Positions 1-10,713 of a stretch of 64,000 nucleotides of DNA are shown piece by piece; position 1 is the stretch's first letter; every line of letters starts with the position of its first letter. The DNA is from Allium sativum. Its lineage: Eukaryota > Streptophyta > Magnoliopsida > Asparagales > Amaryllidaceae. Below the pieces are notes generated by a model that did not search any database, was not told the DNA's origin, and saw only the letters and a list, made by a program, of their open reading frames with translations. The DNA lies in assembly GCA_030737875.1 (NCBI GenBank), contig CM060922.1, positions 755,295,603 through 755,359,602 of the forward strand. Reading direction: 5' to 3'. The position numbers were made by a program, and so were the translations under genes.

Positions 1-782
1 GCCATACCAATACTGGACTGAAAGCTGTTATTATATGTGAACTCCACCAATGGAAGATGCTCTTCCCATGTACCTCCAAAATCTAAGATACAAAGCCTCA
101 AAAGGTCTTCTAGGACACGATTTACCCTCTCAGTCTGGCCATCCGTCTGAGGATGATATGCAGTGCTCAGACACAATTGAGTCCCCACTGCTTCTTGCAA
201 ACTTCTCCAGAACTCGCTAGTGAAGATAGGATCTCGATCACTCACTATGCTAGAGGGTACCCCATGCAATCGAACTATCTCTCGAAGATATACTGAAGCT
301 AGCCATGGAGCAGTCCTCTTGCTCTTCACAGGTATGAAATGGGCGCTTTTAGTAAGTCTGTCTACCACAACCCAAATTCCCGTATTACCCTTCCTTGATC
401 TGGGTAACCCATCAATAAAATCCATCGAGACGCTATCCCACTTCCATTGCGGAACTTCCAATGGGTGAAGTAACCCACCTGGTTTCTTTTGCTCCTCCTT
501 CACTTGTTGGCACACCAAGCATCGAGCGACATACTCGGCCATATCCTTCTTCATACCGGCCCAGAAGAAAACCCGCTTCATATCTTGATACATCTTGTCC
601 CCACCGGGATGAATGGTCATCCTAGAACGGTGTGCATCATCAAGAATAGCCTTCCTCAAACCCTCGTCTTGCGGTACATAAAGTCTACCGTCTCTACGCA
701 AGCACCCCCTATCGTCTAGGGCGTACCTACTCAGATGGCTGGACGACTCCCCCCTTATGAGCCTCTCTATCATCTCAACCAA
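1..782 (-). CDS. Integrase region of Tekay-like pol (partial at window edge)
   Basis: Translating 782 down to 1 in the same frame as the upstream pol gives a Ty3-type integrase. The N-terminal HHCC zinc finger is visible (AHRSRMTIHPGG, then CLVCQQVK), followed by the catalytic core with MDFIDGLP and WVVVDRLTKSAHF (first Asp region), SDRDPIFTSEFW (second Asp) and the NRVLEDLLRLC helix carrying the Glu. It is separated from the RNase H part only by a TAG at 783-785, so in an active parent it would be one polyprotein. The C-terminus, including any chromodomain, is cut off by the window. It would insert the cDNA into host chromatin in the nucleus. Confidence 0.85.
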   Translation of the reverse strand, partial: MVEMIERLIRGESSSHLSRYALDDRGCLRRDGRLYVPQDEGLRKAILDDAHRSRMTIHPGGDKMYQDMKRVFFWAGMKKDMAEYVARCLVCQQVKEEQKKPGGLLHPLEVPQWKWDSVSMDFIDGLPRSRKGNTGIWVVVDRLTKSAHFIPVKSKRTAPWLASVYLREIVRLHGVPSSIVSDRDPIFTSEFWRSLQEAVGTQLCLSTAYHPQTDGQTERVNRVLEDLLRLCILDFGGTWEEHLPLVEFTYNNSFQSSIGM

Positions 783-2657
783 CTATGGGTCGTCCCTCTG
801 TGCTTCTCCAATTCGCCCCAAAAGAGTAGGTCTGACCTCCAAGGATGCTAGCAAACCGGGTATATAGTCAATGGAAGGTCTAAAATCAAACATCGAGATA
901 AATTCCAAGCTTCGCTGTTCCACGAAAAATGGACTCAAGGACAACCTTTTTCTGCTCAAGGCGTCCGCCACCACGTTACCCTTACCAGGGGTATACGCTA
1001 TCTCGAAATCATAGGATGCTAAGAACTCCATCCACCTTTGCTGTCTCAAATTCAAATCCTTCTGAGAAAACAGGTACTTCAATGATTTGTGGTCAGTGAA
1101 CAATTCGAATCTCTCACCAAGAAGATAATGGCGCCAAATCTTAAGCGCAAAAACAATAGCAGCCAACTCTAGATCATGGGTAGGGTAATTTTTCTCATGC
1201 ACTCTCAACTGCCTTCCACCATAGGCTATTACCCTTCCCTCTTGCATTAAGACTGCGCCTAATCCTGTCCCACAAGCATCGGTATAGACAACAAATGGCT
1301 TGCTCCCATCTGGCAACACTAAAACTGGAGCAGTGGTTAAAGCTCTCTTTAACTGTCGGAATGCATCATCACAATCTACGTCCCATGTGAAAACAAGATT
1401 CTTCTTCGTAAGGCGGGTTAAAGGGGCTGATATCTTTGCGAAGTCTTTGATAAACTTCCTATAGTAACCCGCCAACCCCAAGAAGCTTCTTACTTCGGTA
1501 GCATTTCTAGGAACCTTCCAATCCTGAATTGATACTACCTTCGCGGGATCAACAGCTATCCCTTCCTTGGAGACCACGTGCCCCAAGAACCGCACTTCCT
1601 TCCTCCAGAAGTGACATAGGCTATGTGCTCGAAGAGTCTTCAACACCTCCCCAAGATGTAGGGCATGCTCTTCTTCACTCTTAGAAAATACTAAGATATC
1701 ATCCACAAAGACCACCACGAACTTATTAAGGAACTCCCTGAACACCCTACTCATCAAATCAACAAAGTATGCAGGGGCGTTCGTCAACCCAAATGGCATC
1801 ACCAGCCACTCATAGAAACCATCCGGAGTTCTAAAGGCAGTCTTGTCTATGCTATCCTCAGCCACCCTCAACTGATGAAACCCCGTGGCTAAGTCCAATT
1901 GAGAAAATACTGAAGCGCCAACCAATTGATCGAAAAGATCATCAATCCTCGGCAATGGGTGTCTATTCTTCTTTGTGAGCTTGTTGAGTTCTCTATAGTC
2001 TACACAAAGCCTGAGGGACCCATCCGCCTTTGTAGCAAAAACTACTGGAGCACCCCACTCCGATATACTTCGTCTTATGAACCCCTTCTCAAGCAACTCC
2101 CCTACTTGCTTATGGAGTTCCCTCCTCTCACGAGGAGCCATGTGGCGCACTGGTAAAGATACAGGTTTAGCATTATCCACCAGATATATTCGGAAGTCAA
2201 TCTCCCGCTTCGGAGGTAAGCCCTTCACCTCCTCAAACACATCCGAGTATTCCCAGACCACTCTAACAGATTGCAAACTTTCGACTGAAGCGTCATGCGA
2301 TTCAAGATAACTTAGCATAACAGAATCCATGGGATTACAAGAGATCTCGAGAGTGTTACCCAAGCGGGTCATGAGCATAACAACTCTCCTTTCGCAATCA
2401 AGAACGGCACCATTACTGGATAACCAGTCCATGCCCAAAATCAACCAATAGCCCGTGAAGCCCAACACAAAAGCATCACATCTAAACTCAATGCTAAGTA
2501 TAGAAATCCTCAAACCCAAACATATCATGGACAAGTAAGTGGAGCCCCCAATTGGGTTTGAAACAACCAAGGGATCATCTACCAGACTGGTGTCTAAGTG
2601 CAGTGACTCAACTAATGATGATGAGATAAACGAGTGCGATGCGCCAGAATCAAACAA
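783..2657 (-). CDS. Pol: aspartic protease, reverse transcriptase, RNase H
   Basis: This open segment of 624 codons holds, in order: the retropepsin active site DSGA at residues 3-6; RT at about 190-370, with the YRELNK motif, the LDLATGFHQ block (about 254-262) and the catalytic FVDD at 317-320; and RNase H at about 455-570, with TDACG (D460), DLELAA (E497), TDHKSL (D522) and the terminal NVVADALS. The ORF's first Met is not the real start, because the frame is open upstream to the gag TAG at 2763-2765. A few residues seem missing just after the RT core (near residues 343-352, HSLCHFW). It ends at a TAG that separates it from integrase in the same frame. All catalytic residues I can check are present. 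Confidence 0.9.
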   Translation of the reverse strand: MFDSGASHSFISSSLVESLHLDTSLVDDPLVVSNPIGGSTYLSMICLGLRISILSIEFRCDAFVLGFTGYWLILGMDWLSSNGAVLDCERRVVMLMTRLGNTLEISCNPMDSVMLSYLESHDASVESLQSVRVVWEYSDVFEEVKGLPPKREIDFRIYLVDNAKPVSLPVRHMAPRERRELHKQVGELLEKGFIRRSISEWGAPVVFATKADGSLRLCVDYRELNKLTKKNRHPLPRIDDLFDQLVGASVFSQLDLATGFHQLRVAEDSIDKTAFRTPDGFYEWLVMPFGLTNAPAYFVDLMSRVFREFLNKFVVVFVDDILVFSKSEEEHALHLGEVLKTLRAHSLCHFWRKEVRFLGHVVSKEGIAVDPAKVVSIQDWKVPRNATEVRSFLGLAGYYRKFIKDFAKISAPLTRLTKKNLVFTWDVDCDDAFRQLKRALTTAPVLVLPDGSKPFVVYTDACGTGLGAVLMQEGRVIAYGGRQLRVHEKNYPTHDLELAAIVFALKIWRHYLLGERFELFTDHKSLKYLFSQKDLNLRQQRWMEFLASYDFEIAYTPGKGNVVADALSRKRLSLSPFFVEQRSLEFISMFDFRPSIDYIPGLLASLEVRPTLLGRIGEAQRDDP

Positions 2658-2762
2658 TGTTCGGACAGGATGATCAAATAGAAAAACCAGACTTTCAACG
2701 GAAATAGTTCTACCTCTCTCCTGAATCGGTGGAACCGCGAGAGCCTGTACTTGCCCCCTAGC

Positions 2763-3716
2763 CTAGCCCGGTGCCATAAGAGCTTGCACCTGTCCTCCTG
2801 AGGTAGACCCCGTCCTTTGCCCTTTCTTAGGACAGTCTTTCACTAGATGCCCTGCTTCGCCACAATGAAAGCAACCAGTCTTCTTCTTCTTTCTACAATC
2901 TTTGCTTATGTGACCTGGTATCCCACAATTGAAGCACTTCTTCTTCCCCTTGCCACCGTTGCCTTTCCCACCTTTGTTTTGCTGTTGTTGCTGAGGTCTC
3001 TTTTGATCTCCCTTCTTCTCGGGTGCCTTATTAGCATTGGGACCCTTCTCTTCTTCATGCATGAGTGCCATGTCAACTAGCTTCTCAAAGGTGGCCCCCA
3101 TAGGGATGTGAGTCATAGCCAACCCATGCATCGGTTCATTCAAGCCTTTCACGAACCTCAAAGCCTTCTTCTCCGGTGTATTCACCATGTCTAGGCCAAA
3201 CCTTGCCAATTGATTAAACTTGTTGACATATTCCTTCACTGAGAGATTTCCTTGCTTTAGAGTCAAGAATCTTTCCATATACAAGTTTTCCTCCGCCCTT
3301 GAGAGAAACTTTGCCACAAATCTTTGCTTAAAATCCGCCCAAGAGTCAACGGGGCGTTCCCCATTCGTGACCTCCCACCAGAATGAGGCCTCTCCCTTCA
3401 TTAACCAAGCAGCTAACTTGACTTTCTTTCCTTCTTCCATCTCGAAGATATCTATCAACTCTTCCACCTCCTTAAGCCAATCTCTAGCCTCCACAAAAGT
3501 TTCAGATCCTTGAAAAGGTTTTCCTCCCATAGCTTTGAATTCCTTACAAGTCTTAGCAAAAGTATCCGTGCGAGGAGGAGGGGGAGGAGGAAGATCGGGT
3601 GCCACGGTTGGTGGAGGACCATTTGCTGGACCCGCAGCGGTGGCCCTAGCCTCCATCAATCTCCTATACCATACTGGTATCGTCACACCCTCCGGAAAGT
3701 TAAGATCCTCAGCCAT
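2763..3716 (-). CDS. gag: Gag of Tekay-like element
   Basis: A 317-residue ORF starting at an ATG about 180 bases inside the primer site. It has an N-terminal [10 protein letters not shown] segment, a proline run near residue 45, the retrotransposon gag capsid core (about 55-215, with [15 protein letters not shown] near 101-115) and a basic tail with two CX2CX4HX4C zinc knuckles at about 261-274 and 282-295. It would form the particle shell and bind genomic RNA. It ends in TAG but stays in frame with protease. The words around the stop, QVQALMAPG then [12 protein letters not shown], look like a small tandem duplication that created or carries the stop. The spacing and same frame show gag and pol derive from one ORF. 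Confidence 0.9.
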   Translation of the reverse strand: MAEDLNFPEGVTIPVWYRRLMEARATAAGPANGPPPTVAPDLPPPPPPRTDTFAKTCKEFKAMGGKPFQGSETFVEARDWLKEVEELIDIFEMEEGKKVKLAAWLMKGEASFWWEVTNGERPVDSWADFKQRFVAKFLSRAEENLYMERFLTLKQGNLSVKEYVNKFNQLARFGLDMVNTPEKKALRFVKGLNEPMHGLAMTHIPMGATFEKLVDMALMHEEEKGPNANKAPEKKGDQKRPQQQQQNKGGKGNGGKGKKKCFNCGIPGHISKDCRKKKKTGCFHCGEAGHLVKDCPKKGQRTGSTSGGQVQALMAPG

Positions 3717-3892
3717 GCTGAAACGAAAAAGGAAAGATTCAAAACGGAGAATTTGAGAGATAAAGATATGGCTATTGGGGATTATGCTTTTCTTTCAAAA
3801 ACTTTTCTCTTTAAAGACATGTTTTTGAAAATATCTCTTCCAAAAATGTTTTTAGAAAAATATCTTTCTAAAAATTTTATCTGTTCCGGTAA

Positions 3893-3909
3893 CCTTTGCT
3901 CTGATACCA
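3893..3909 (-). promoter_or_regulatory. Primer binding site, initiator Met tRNA type
   Basis: Read on the minus strand, TGGTATCAGAGCAAAGG begins two bases after the LTR end. The first 12 bases match the 3' end of plant initiator tRNA-Met; the rest does not. Confidence 0.85.
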
Positions 3910-5153
3910 CGTGTAACACCCCACGCCCGCTATGGTCACTCTATAAGGGAATGCCATAACATCGGTGGAGTATTTTGAGTGAATATAGAACAGAGTAATT
4001 ACAGCAAGACAGATATAAGTAATACTTTGAAAATTCAAAACATCATTTCAATTGCAGCGGAAAATAAAACATGTCTGGTTACATCACAAAACCATAATAG
4101 AAGTCAAGTACAAATATCCATCCTGCTAAATAAAAATACATAATCCCAATACATCAACTGATAGCCATAAAAGAAAAGGGTAAGCTGAGCTCTACATCTA
4201 GGGTCCAAGCTCCAAGAGAGTAATAAAAGCAGCCTGATCAAAGCCCACTCGTGCTGGGCCCACTCTGAGAACCTGAGGGTTGGGAAAAAGATAAAAACAA
4301 CGGGGTCAGACATAAGTCTGAGTGAGTCCTATAACTTTAACAATGTAATCATTAAAGTAATAAGGATATGATATAACTTGGTACGGTGTGACTGGGGATA
4401 ATGACTACACTCAGTAGCAAATCAGACTTAGAGTGAACTAAGATAACGATAAGGACGCATTTACCCACCCAAGGATAATTACTACACTGCACCACACCAG
4501 TCATTCCTACTTAAAGGTTGATCCCTCCCAAGGACTTAGGAAATTTACCCAGTAGTTTCGTGTACCCCTAGCTCACTACATAGGTGCCGTCTGCCCCTAT
4601 CTCCACTAGGTGTACCCACTACTCCCAAGCGATCGGCTCCCTACCGTAGATACCCGTGCCGGCCCCACAGTGGGGTGTATCACTCCCCAAAGTGGCAACC
4701 CGATATAATTAATAGTGCACGGCTTATATCTACCCGATGCAACAACGTCTTACCTACCAGCCCGGGTCCACACACGCATATGAAACCCGTTGGACTTGCG
4801 TTGCCACCGCTAACCCGTTTTGGCCTCTTATAGTCAAGCCCAGTACACGTGTCCCGTCCTCGACATGGGTCGAGCCCAATAAGATACATATGGGTTAATG
4901 GTTGAAATGGGCCCCCACAAGCTACCCACCTAAGCTTGTCCCTTTTTCTAGTGCATCCCACTTAACCCTTTAATCATGTTTAATTACATGTTTCCACTTG
5001 GTTAAGTATTCTAATCGTATTTTCTATTGCCACCCAAGGCAACCCACTAGATTTCCACATGCCACCCAAGGCACCCACTTAACCCCTCATGTCCCTCTAC
5101 ATGCTAATATGGTTAAGTGTTTCTTAATTAATTAATTAAGATCATGACCTCAT

Positions 5154-5375
5154 AAAGACCTCTCACATTAGACCGTCTTTTATGACTGCTGGATATGCCG
5201 GTTGGTTCCGGGCAGACTTCTGTCATCAAAAGGGTCTAACCTCGTGTCTTTACTTTAATCACGTATTTAATTTATGACTAAGACCTCTCACATTGGGCCA
5301 ATCATTTGTAGCCGCTGGATGGCCGGTCGGTTTCGGGCAAACTTCCGCTACAAAAGGGTCCAACCTCGTGTCTTA
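5154..5375. repeat. 126-bp tandem duplication in LTR
   Basis: Two adjacent copies start with AAGACCTCTCACATT at 5154 and 5280 and continue through a shared stretch ending in CCTCGTGTCTT. They differ at many positions, so this is an old duplication. Confidence 0.75.
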
Positions 5376-5448
5376 GTTGATTAATTACACCTAATTAATC
5401 ACCCCCATAATTAATTATCCCTAATTAATTACACATTTTTAAGAATAT

Positions 5449-5572
5449 GGGTAGACCTAACTCAATAGGTAAATTCCCAATTCCATAGTGTGGGTAGACC
5501 TAACTTAATAGGTAAATTCCCAACTCCATAATGTGGGTAGACCTAACTTAATAGGTAAATTCCCAATTATTT
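5449..5572. repeat. 43-bp tandem repeat, about three copies
   Basis: Copies start GGGTAGACCTAACT at 5449, 5492 and 5535 and contain AATAGGTAAATTCCCAA. Period is exactly 43. Confidence 0.85.
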
Positions 5573-5729
5573 CCATTCATTTTATGTTATGCTTAATCCT
5601 AACAACTTTACACTTTTTATAATCATGCATATTAACCCCATCGTTTCCCACGTAATTGGTTTACATAACATGTCATATATAGGGACAACCTTTCATATGT
5701 TATGTACATCATAAAAAGAAACAAACTTG

Positions 5730-6190
5730 CATATGAACTTGCATATAAACTTGCATGAAACTTGCATATGAACTTGCATATGAACTTGCATAAAACTTGC
5801 ATGTGAACTTGCATATGAACTTGCATAAAACTTGCATATCAACTTACATATCATGTCATATCACAAAGGCAAACTTGCATATGTTATGCACATCATAAAA
5901 ATAGACTAACTTGCATATGAATCATGTCATATCACAAAGGCAAACTCGCATATGTTATGCATATCATAAAAAGAGACTAACTTGCATATGAATCATGTCA
6001 TATCACCAAGGCAAACTCGCATATGTTATGCATATCATAAAAAGAGACTAACTTGCATATGAATCATGTCATATCAATCATGTCATATCACCAAGGCAAA
6101 CTCGCATATGTTATGCATATCATAAAAAGAGACTAACTTGCATATGATCTTATATATAAACTTGCATAAAACTTGCATATGAACTTACAT
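5730..6190. repeat. Minisatellite: ACTTGCATATGA short repeats and a 71-bp repeat
   Basis: Short units of about 12-14 bp built on AACTTGCATATG run from about 5730 to 5850. They merge into a 71-bp repeat whose GGCAAACT start falls at 5868, 5939 and 6010, then at 6095 after a 14-bp internal duplication. The array sits in the transcribed part of the Tekay-like LTR. Confidence 0.85.
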
Positions 6191-6659
6191 GACACATCAT
6201 ATCATAAAAAGGGCAAGTTTACATATGAACTTATAACATATGACAACCACAACTTGCATAATCCACATTTACATCCATAGCCTCCTAATATCCTATCCTA
6301 ATTAGTTTAGCAATTACTTGCTAAAGGCATAGGAACTCACCAAAACAAAGATTAGCAAACTTATGAAGTAAAACTAGTTGCAATATTTGAAGGAGATGAT
6401 GATTAGAGGTTGATTAGCTTGCAACTTCCTTCATAAACTAGTGGAGGCCCCTCTTAAGTTTGATTTTGGCGGCATGAGGCCATCATTTCTATTTTTAGTA
6501 TGGATTAGGCTTGCATTAGGGTGTATTTATAGGATTAGGGTGTGTTTTAGACCATAGGATTAACCCTAGGTTAGATTAGGTCCGTCAGATTTAGGAAGTT
6601 TCTAGAACACAGCCCAGCCCTAGCCAGAAAACCAGATCTGGTGCACCCAAGCCAACTGG

Positions 6660-6738
6660 CTCGACACCCTGTGTCGACAGGCAAGTCGACAGGGCAGTCG
6701 ACTCCCCAGTCGACAGGCCTGTCGATAGCCCTGTCGAC
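6660..6738. promoter_or_regulatory. GTCGAC palindrome array, 12-bp period, upstream of LTR TATA box
   Basis: GTCGAC (once GTCGAT) starts at 6673, 6685, 6697, 6709, 6721 and 6733, each exactly 12 bp apart; a degenerate copy starts at 6660. The linkers vary. The array lies about 130-200 bp upstream (minus-strand sense) of the candidate TATA box CTATAAATACA at 6522-6532, so a U3 enhancer role is a reasonable inference. Confidence 0.6.
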
Positions 6739-7019
6739 ATGGGTAGGGCGGGAAGTTTCCCGCCTGGCCCCCTGCTGGCTCCAAATTCGAAATCTGATTT
6801 TTAATTTTTAAATCTGTTTTTAACTTTGAATTTTCTGCAAACTTCATTGGGCCATAACTGGGCCATACGGACTCCGATTTACAAAATTTCGGACTCTATT
6901 CTGCGTATTTTTCCGAGACAAACAAAATGACGCAGCCCGTTTCCCCCAATTCTCACATCTGAGATTATTTATTCTGTAATTAGTGAATTTTAGCATTAAC
7001 CGAAATTCGGGGTGTTACA

Positions 7020-7523
7020 TGCAAGGTGAAGAGGAACCCTGTTGATGAAGTGGAAGGAAGCGGACCGACAAGTTAGCACGATGGGAGAAGGTCGGCGAAG
7101 TAGCTTGCGCGTGATGGAAGATGAAGCAAAAGGAGGGGAAGAATTACGAGTGAGAGAAGTGAAATTTAGGAGGGAGAATGGAACAAGTGGAGGGAAAGGG
7201 GAGAAAAAAACGTGACAACTTTTTATCAATTGGCAGGCAACGCGGAAGCCCCAAAATTAAACAAAAATTAATTAATAAAAAATGAAAAATTAGTATTGGA
7301 CGCGCTAACACGGCAAACGCAACCATTGAATGCATCTAAAATCAGGTTCTACCACCTTTCTTCCCCCAACATCAATTGCGATTAAGGTCTCGCGCTGCTT
7401 TAGTAACCATCGACATTACCTCCGAACCCAACAGCAACATCACGACAGCAAAAACTCCACAATCGATGCACATCTCCTGCCTCACGACCGGTAAATGTCG
7501 CATCCTTTTAACAGTGATCGAAA
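7020..7523. other. Older sequence between two insertions
   Basis: This stretch is bounded by the Tekay-like LTR on the left and the Sirevirus-like LTR on the right. I see no convincing gene; ORFs on either strand lack recognisable motifs. It was once joined to 25547 onward, because the Sirevirus-like element is flanked by CGAAA (7519-7523) and TGAAA (25547-25551). Confidence 0.6.
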
Positions 7524-8918
7524 TGTTGGAGAATGGAGTTTTGATGACAACAACTTTTTTTCCAATTATCATTGATTATAAAATATATACTAACATCTTT
7601 ATCTATAATGTATATATATACACACACATATGCAAGATTTGTATACAAGAATTAATACTGAAGACTGTACAGTTTAAGAGCTTTTAGAGATTCAAAATTC
7701 AAAATGGATTCAAGACTCATGAGTAATCAAGATATCAAGATGTCAAGAGTTCAAGATTAATATAATTATAGAGTATAGATTTTGTAAGACTCTAATTCAA
7801 ATTCTGATTTTTCGATTCTTTTCTCAATCCTCTCTATTTTTGTTTTCTCAATTCTCTCTACTTTTGGTTTTCTATTTTATTCTCAATCCTCTCTATTTTC
7901 TTTTTATATTTTTATTCTTCTTTGTTTTTCAAACTTAAGTTTTTATTTATACTTTATTTATATTTTATAGTTTAAAACCTTATAATTTTATAAATATTTT
8001 TATATAGTTCAAAAATATGTTTTCATATGTTTTTCTATCATATAATATTGATTTACAACATTAGAATTTTATTCAAGAATTTCCAGAATTTGTTTTATAA
8101 CAAAAAAACTTGAAAATGCTTTGAAAATCAATTTTGTACATAGGTATGTCGACATAACATAATATGTATGTCGATATATAACAACTAGTTTTTTAATTTG
8201 AAGGGAAATATCTTTTCACTGTTTGAAACGTTTTAGAAACGTTGCAACCCTTCATTCTATACAAAAAGAGGCCAAAACTGAATTTTCTTATATCTTTTCT
8301 TCTCCATCTTCATCCCCTTTCATCCTACCATTATTCTTATTCATTTTTATGGTTTTTACACTTATACTCTGCCGAATTCACTTCTGAATTGATCAAACTT
8401 CTTCTCTCTACACTCTGAATCAAGTGCCATTGAAGAGTTATAAGGTTGTTTTGTAATTTCTTGGATTGAAAGATCCAATTTGTAAGTCAAGAGTAGAAGG
8501 TTTTATCCTTGAATCCGTGAAATCAAGGTTTAGGAGTCGGTGTGCCCTTGTTGAGCCGTGAAATCAAGGGATAGGAGTCAGTGTCTCCTCGTTGAGCCAT
8601 GAAATCAAGGAGGGTGTATTTGGCTATTTGAAAATAGTAATAAAACTCTGCACAATCCAACGTTGTGCGAGACTGGACGTAGGAGTGATCCGAACCAATT
8701 TTAAATCTGGTGTGTTCTTTCCTTTTCTGCATTTTCCTTTGTTTCTGTTTATTTTGCATTTGTGTTTGAATTGATGTCTGTGATTGTGTTTGTGTTGTTT
8801 GATTCACTACATAATTCTATTTAGATTTAAGTTTTGTTTAAAATTCTTACAAACACTATTCACCCCCTCCCCCCTAGTGTTTGCTTTACCTTAACGATCT
8901 TTTCTGCAGTCCGTAACA
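7524..8918 (+). repeat. 5' LTR of pol-less Sirevirus-like element
   Basis: Starts TGTTGGAGAATGG and ends CCGTAACA, next to the primer site. It contains the palindrome pair at 8145-8178, a TATA-like CTATACAAAA at 8258-8267 (intact as CTATAAAAAA in the other LTR) and a 41-bp tandem repeat whose CCGTGAAATCAAGG-type starts fall at 8515, 8556 and 8597. Confidence 0.88.
8145..8267 (+). promoter_or_regulatory. LTR promoter module: palindrome pair plus TATA
   Basis: TATGTCGACATA (8145-8156) and TATGTCGATATA (8167-8178) start 22 bp apart. The TATA-like box follows about 80 bp downstream, with a repeat of GAAACGTT/GAAACGTTGCAACC between. Confidence 0.6.
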
Positions 8919-8920
8919 AT

Positions 8921-8932
8921 TGGTATCGGAGC
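8921..8932 (+). promoter_or_regulatory. Primer binding site, initiator Met tRNA type
   Basis: TGGTATCGGAGC follows the LTR by two bases; it has one mismatch to the usual TGGTATCAGAGC. Confidence 0.8.
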
Positions 8933-8978
8933 AAGGTCTTTCAAAAGATCATAATCTGATTTTTGAAAATTTGGTAAA

Positions 8979-10037
8979 ATGGCAATAGACATTGGTAGTA
9001 ATAATAGTTCTTTTATAGAGGGTCAATCCACTATTAGACCACCATTATTTAATGGTAGTAATTATTCATATTGGGCATGTAGAATGAAAATCTATTTACG
9101 ATCTGTAGGATTAGACACATGGAATACTACACAAAATGAATATGTTGAACTCATAACTACATTTGCACAATGGAAAAATGAACAAAAGGTTGCTGCACAG
9201 AGCAATTCTAAAGCCATGAATATGTTATTTTGTTTATTAGATAGAAATGAGTTTAATAGAGTATCCATACGTAAAACTGCTCATGAAATCTGGAGAACTT
9301 TACAAGTTACTCATGAAGGAACTAGTAAAGTTAAACAGACTAAGATAGGCATGCTAGTCAATCAATTTGAATAATTTAAAATGAATGAGAATGAGTCTAT
9401 TTTAGATATGTATTGCAGATTTCAAGAGATAGTGCATTCACTAACTGCACTTGGAAAAACTTATTCCGAATCAGATCAAGTCAGAAAAATATTAAACTCA
9501 TTAACTCAAGAATGGGATCAGATGACTTTGGCTATAGAAGAAGCCAATGATGTTAATGAAATGAAGATTGAAGAGCTAATTGGGAATCTAATGTCTTATG
9601 CAGTTCAATTACAGAAAAGAAAAGAAAATAGATCAACTGAAAAGAAATCTAATGCACTGAAAGCCACAACAAATGATTCTGACTCGAGTAGTGCAGATGA
9701 TGAAGAAACAACACTCATGACAAATCAGTTTAGAAAATTCTTAAAATATAGAAGGAAGGGGAATAATAAAGAAAATTCAAATTTAAATGATGGAAGATGC
9801 TTTAACTGCAACAAACCAGGGCATATAAGGAAAATGTGTACGGATCCAGACAAATCTACTCAACAACCAAACAATTCAAATTCGTCAAGGAAAAGAAAGA
9901 AAGCATATGCAGCAACATTAGACGATTCAGATTCGTCATCAAATGATGAAGAACCAGAAACCGAAAGTACAAATATATGCTTTACAGCAATTCAGAAGAC
10001 AATGAAGAAAAGGATCAAAAAATCGGGTATGCATTAA
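8979..10037 (+). pseudogene. gag: Copia gag (Sirevirus-like), one in-frame stop
   Basis: ATG at 8979 lies 60 bp past the LTR. The frame gives 131 residues, a TAA at 9372-9374, and then 218 more residues in the same frame. The N-terminal half has the copia gag core (NGSNYSYWACRMKIYLRS, then HEIWRTLQVTHEGTSKVKQTK), and the second half continues it (ESILDMYCRFQEIVHSL). A single CCHC zinc knuckle CFNCNKPGHIRKMC follows, then an acidic linker rich in D, S and E. The single stop probably replaced a Tyr or similar codon in a conserved QFE-x-FKM stretch. No protease follows; the frame ends soon after the linker. It would form particles and package RNA. Confidence 0.85.
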
Positions 10038-10315
10038 TTACATTTTAAATTTTATTTGGTTGAATGGTTGCTTTGTTTGTTTGATTTGATTTGGATTTAA
10101 AATTTAATAAACTATTTGAAACTAGAAATTCAAATTCAAATTTTGAAATTCAAAATATAATATAATATAATATTAAATAACCAATAAATTAATAAAATAA
10201 AATTGTTTATATGTTCATTAGGATTAGAACTATTTCAGAAATCGTTAAACCAGAAATATAAATCAATAATCTAATTCAAAACTTGAAAAACCATTATTTT
10301 TGGAAATAAGTCTTG
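10038..10315 (+). other. AT-rich spacer where pol would be expected
   Basis: About 280 bp without any protein similarity I can see. In autonomous relatives roughly 4 kb of pol would occupy this place; here gag passes straight into AT-rich DNA and then the second promoter module. Confidence 0.6.
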
Positions 10316-10520
10316 TATGTCAACATACAAGAATAAACATGTTGACATATCAAACAGATTTGAAATTTAAATTTTAAATTTCAAAAGTTTAAACTTTCAA
10401 ACTTCCCTCCAATCTTTTCACCAACTCCCAAAGTCTGAAAAGGTGTCCTTTCAATCTGAAAAGTTATGCCTATTCAATTCATATTCATTCAATTCATATC
10501 TATTCATTTTCTATATAAAT
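10316..10520 (+). promoter_or_regulatory. Internal promoter module upstream of the FYANL ORF
   Basis: TATGTCAACATA (10316-10327) and CATGTTGACATA (10338-10349) start 22 bp apart, as in the LTR. A good TATA box CTATATAAAT lies at 10511-10520, about 75 bp before the ATG at 10595. The layout suggests a separate internal transcript; promoter activity is inference. Confidence 0.55.
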
Positions 10521-10594
10521 CCATCCTTTCTACTTCTCATTCACAACTCAAAATAACATTCTTCATATCTATCCTCCTCAAAACTATCATATCA

Positions 10595-10713
10595 ATGGCT
10601 TCCTCAAGTTCATCTCAGAAATTGAAGATAACCAAAACCATAAAAGGTTATCTTTACAATGACAAAGAGGCCACTAAAACCTATGGTGACTATTTAGAAA
10701 ATGTTAAAGTTAA
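10595..10713 (+). pseudogene. N-terminal piece of the FYANL-type accessory gene
   Basis: ATG at 10595 sits in ATCAATGGC, a good plant start context, and opens a frame beginning MASSSSSQKLKITKTIKGYL. It runs in frame to the insertion point of the nested retroelement at 10713. The other side of the insertion, from the duplicated GTTAA at 21958, continues the reading frame. The ORF therefore existed before the insertion. This part has no domain I recognise: a Ser-rich start and then basic residues. Confidence 0.6.

Larger units (their letters stand above)
1..7019 (-). mobile_element. Ty3/gypsy Tekay-like chromovirus, 5' part
   Basis: The minus-strand order is 5' LTR (7019 to 3912), primer site, gag, protease, RT, RNase H and integrase; the element runs off the left edge, so the 3' LTR and any chromodomain are not visible. 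PR-RT-RH-IN order places it in Ty3/gypsy. The iMet primer site, tandem CCHC gag and LTR of about 3.1 kb point to the Tekay/Del group of chromoviruses (inference; the chromodomain itself is outside the window). Gag and pol lie in one frame with only two stop codons, so it is a fairly young copy. The right flank starts TGCAA, the expected target duplication, but its partner is outside. Confidence 0.85.
3912..7019 (-). repeat. 5' LTR of the Tekay-like element (3108 bp)
   Basis: On the + strand the block begins TGTAACACCCC and ends GGGGTGTTACA, an 11-bp perfect terminal inverted repeat. The left end abuts the primer site. U3 lies at the high-coordinate side, with a minus-strand TATA box near 6522-6532. 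The body carries three tandem arrays (5154-5375, 5449-5570 and about 5730-6190) and the GTCGAC array at 6660-6738. No gene is visible in it; short ORFs here follow the repeats. Confidence 0.88.

Noticed and set aside
1926..2310. Plus-strand ORFs over the Tekay-like pol
   Set aside because: They are shadows of the minus-strand protease-RT frame, which carries all family motifs.
5700..6190. CRISPR-like array
   Set aside because: Repeats are contiguous with no unique spacers; it is a minisatellite in a plant LTR.
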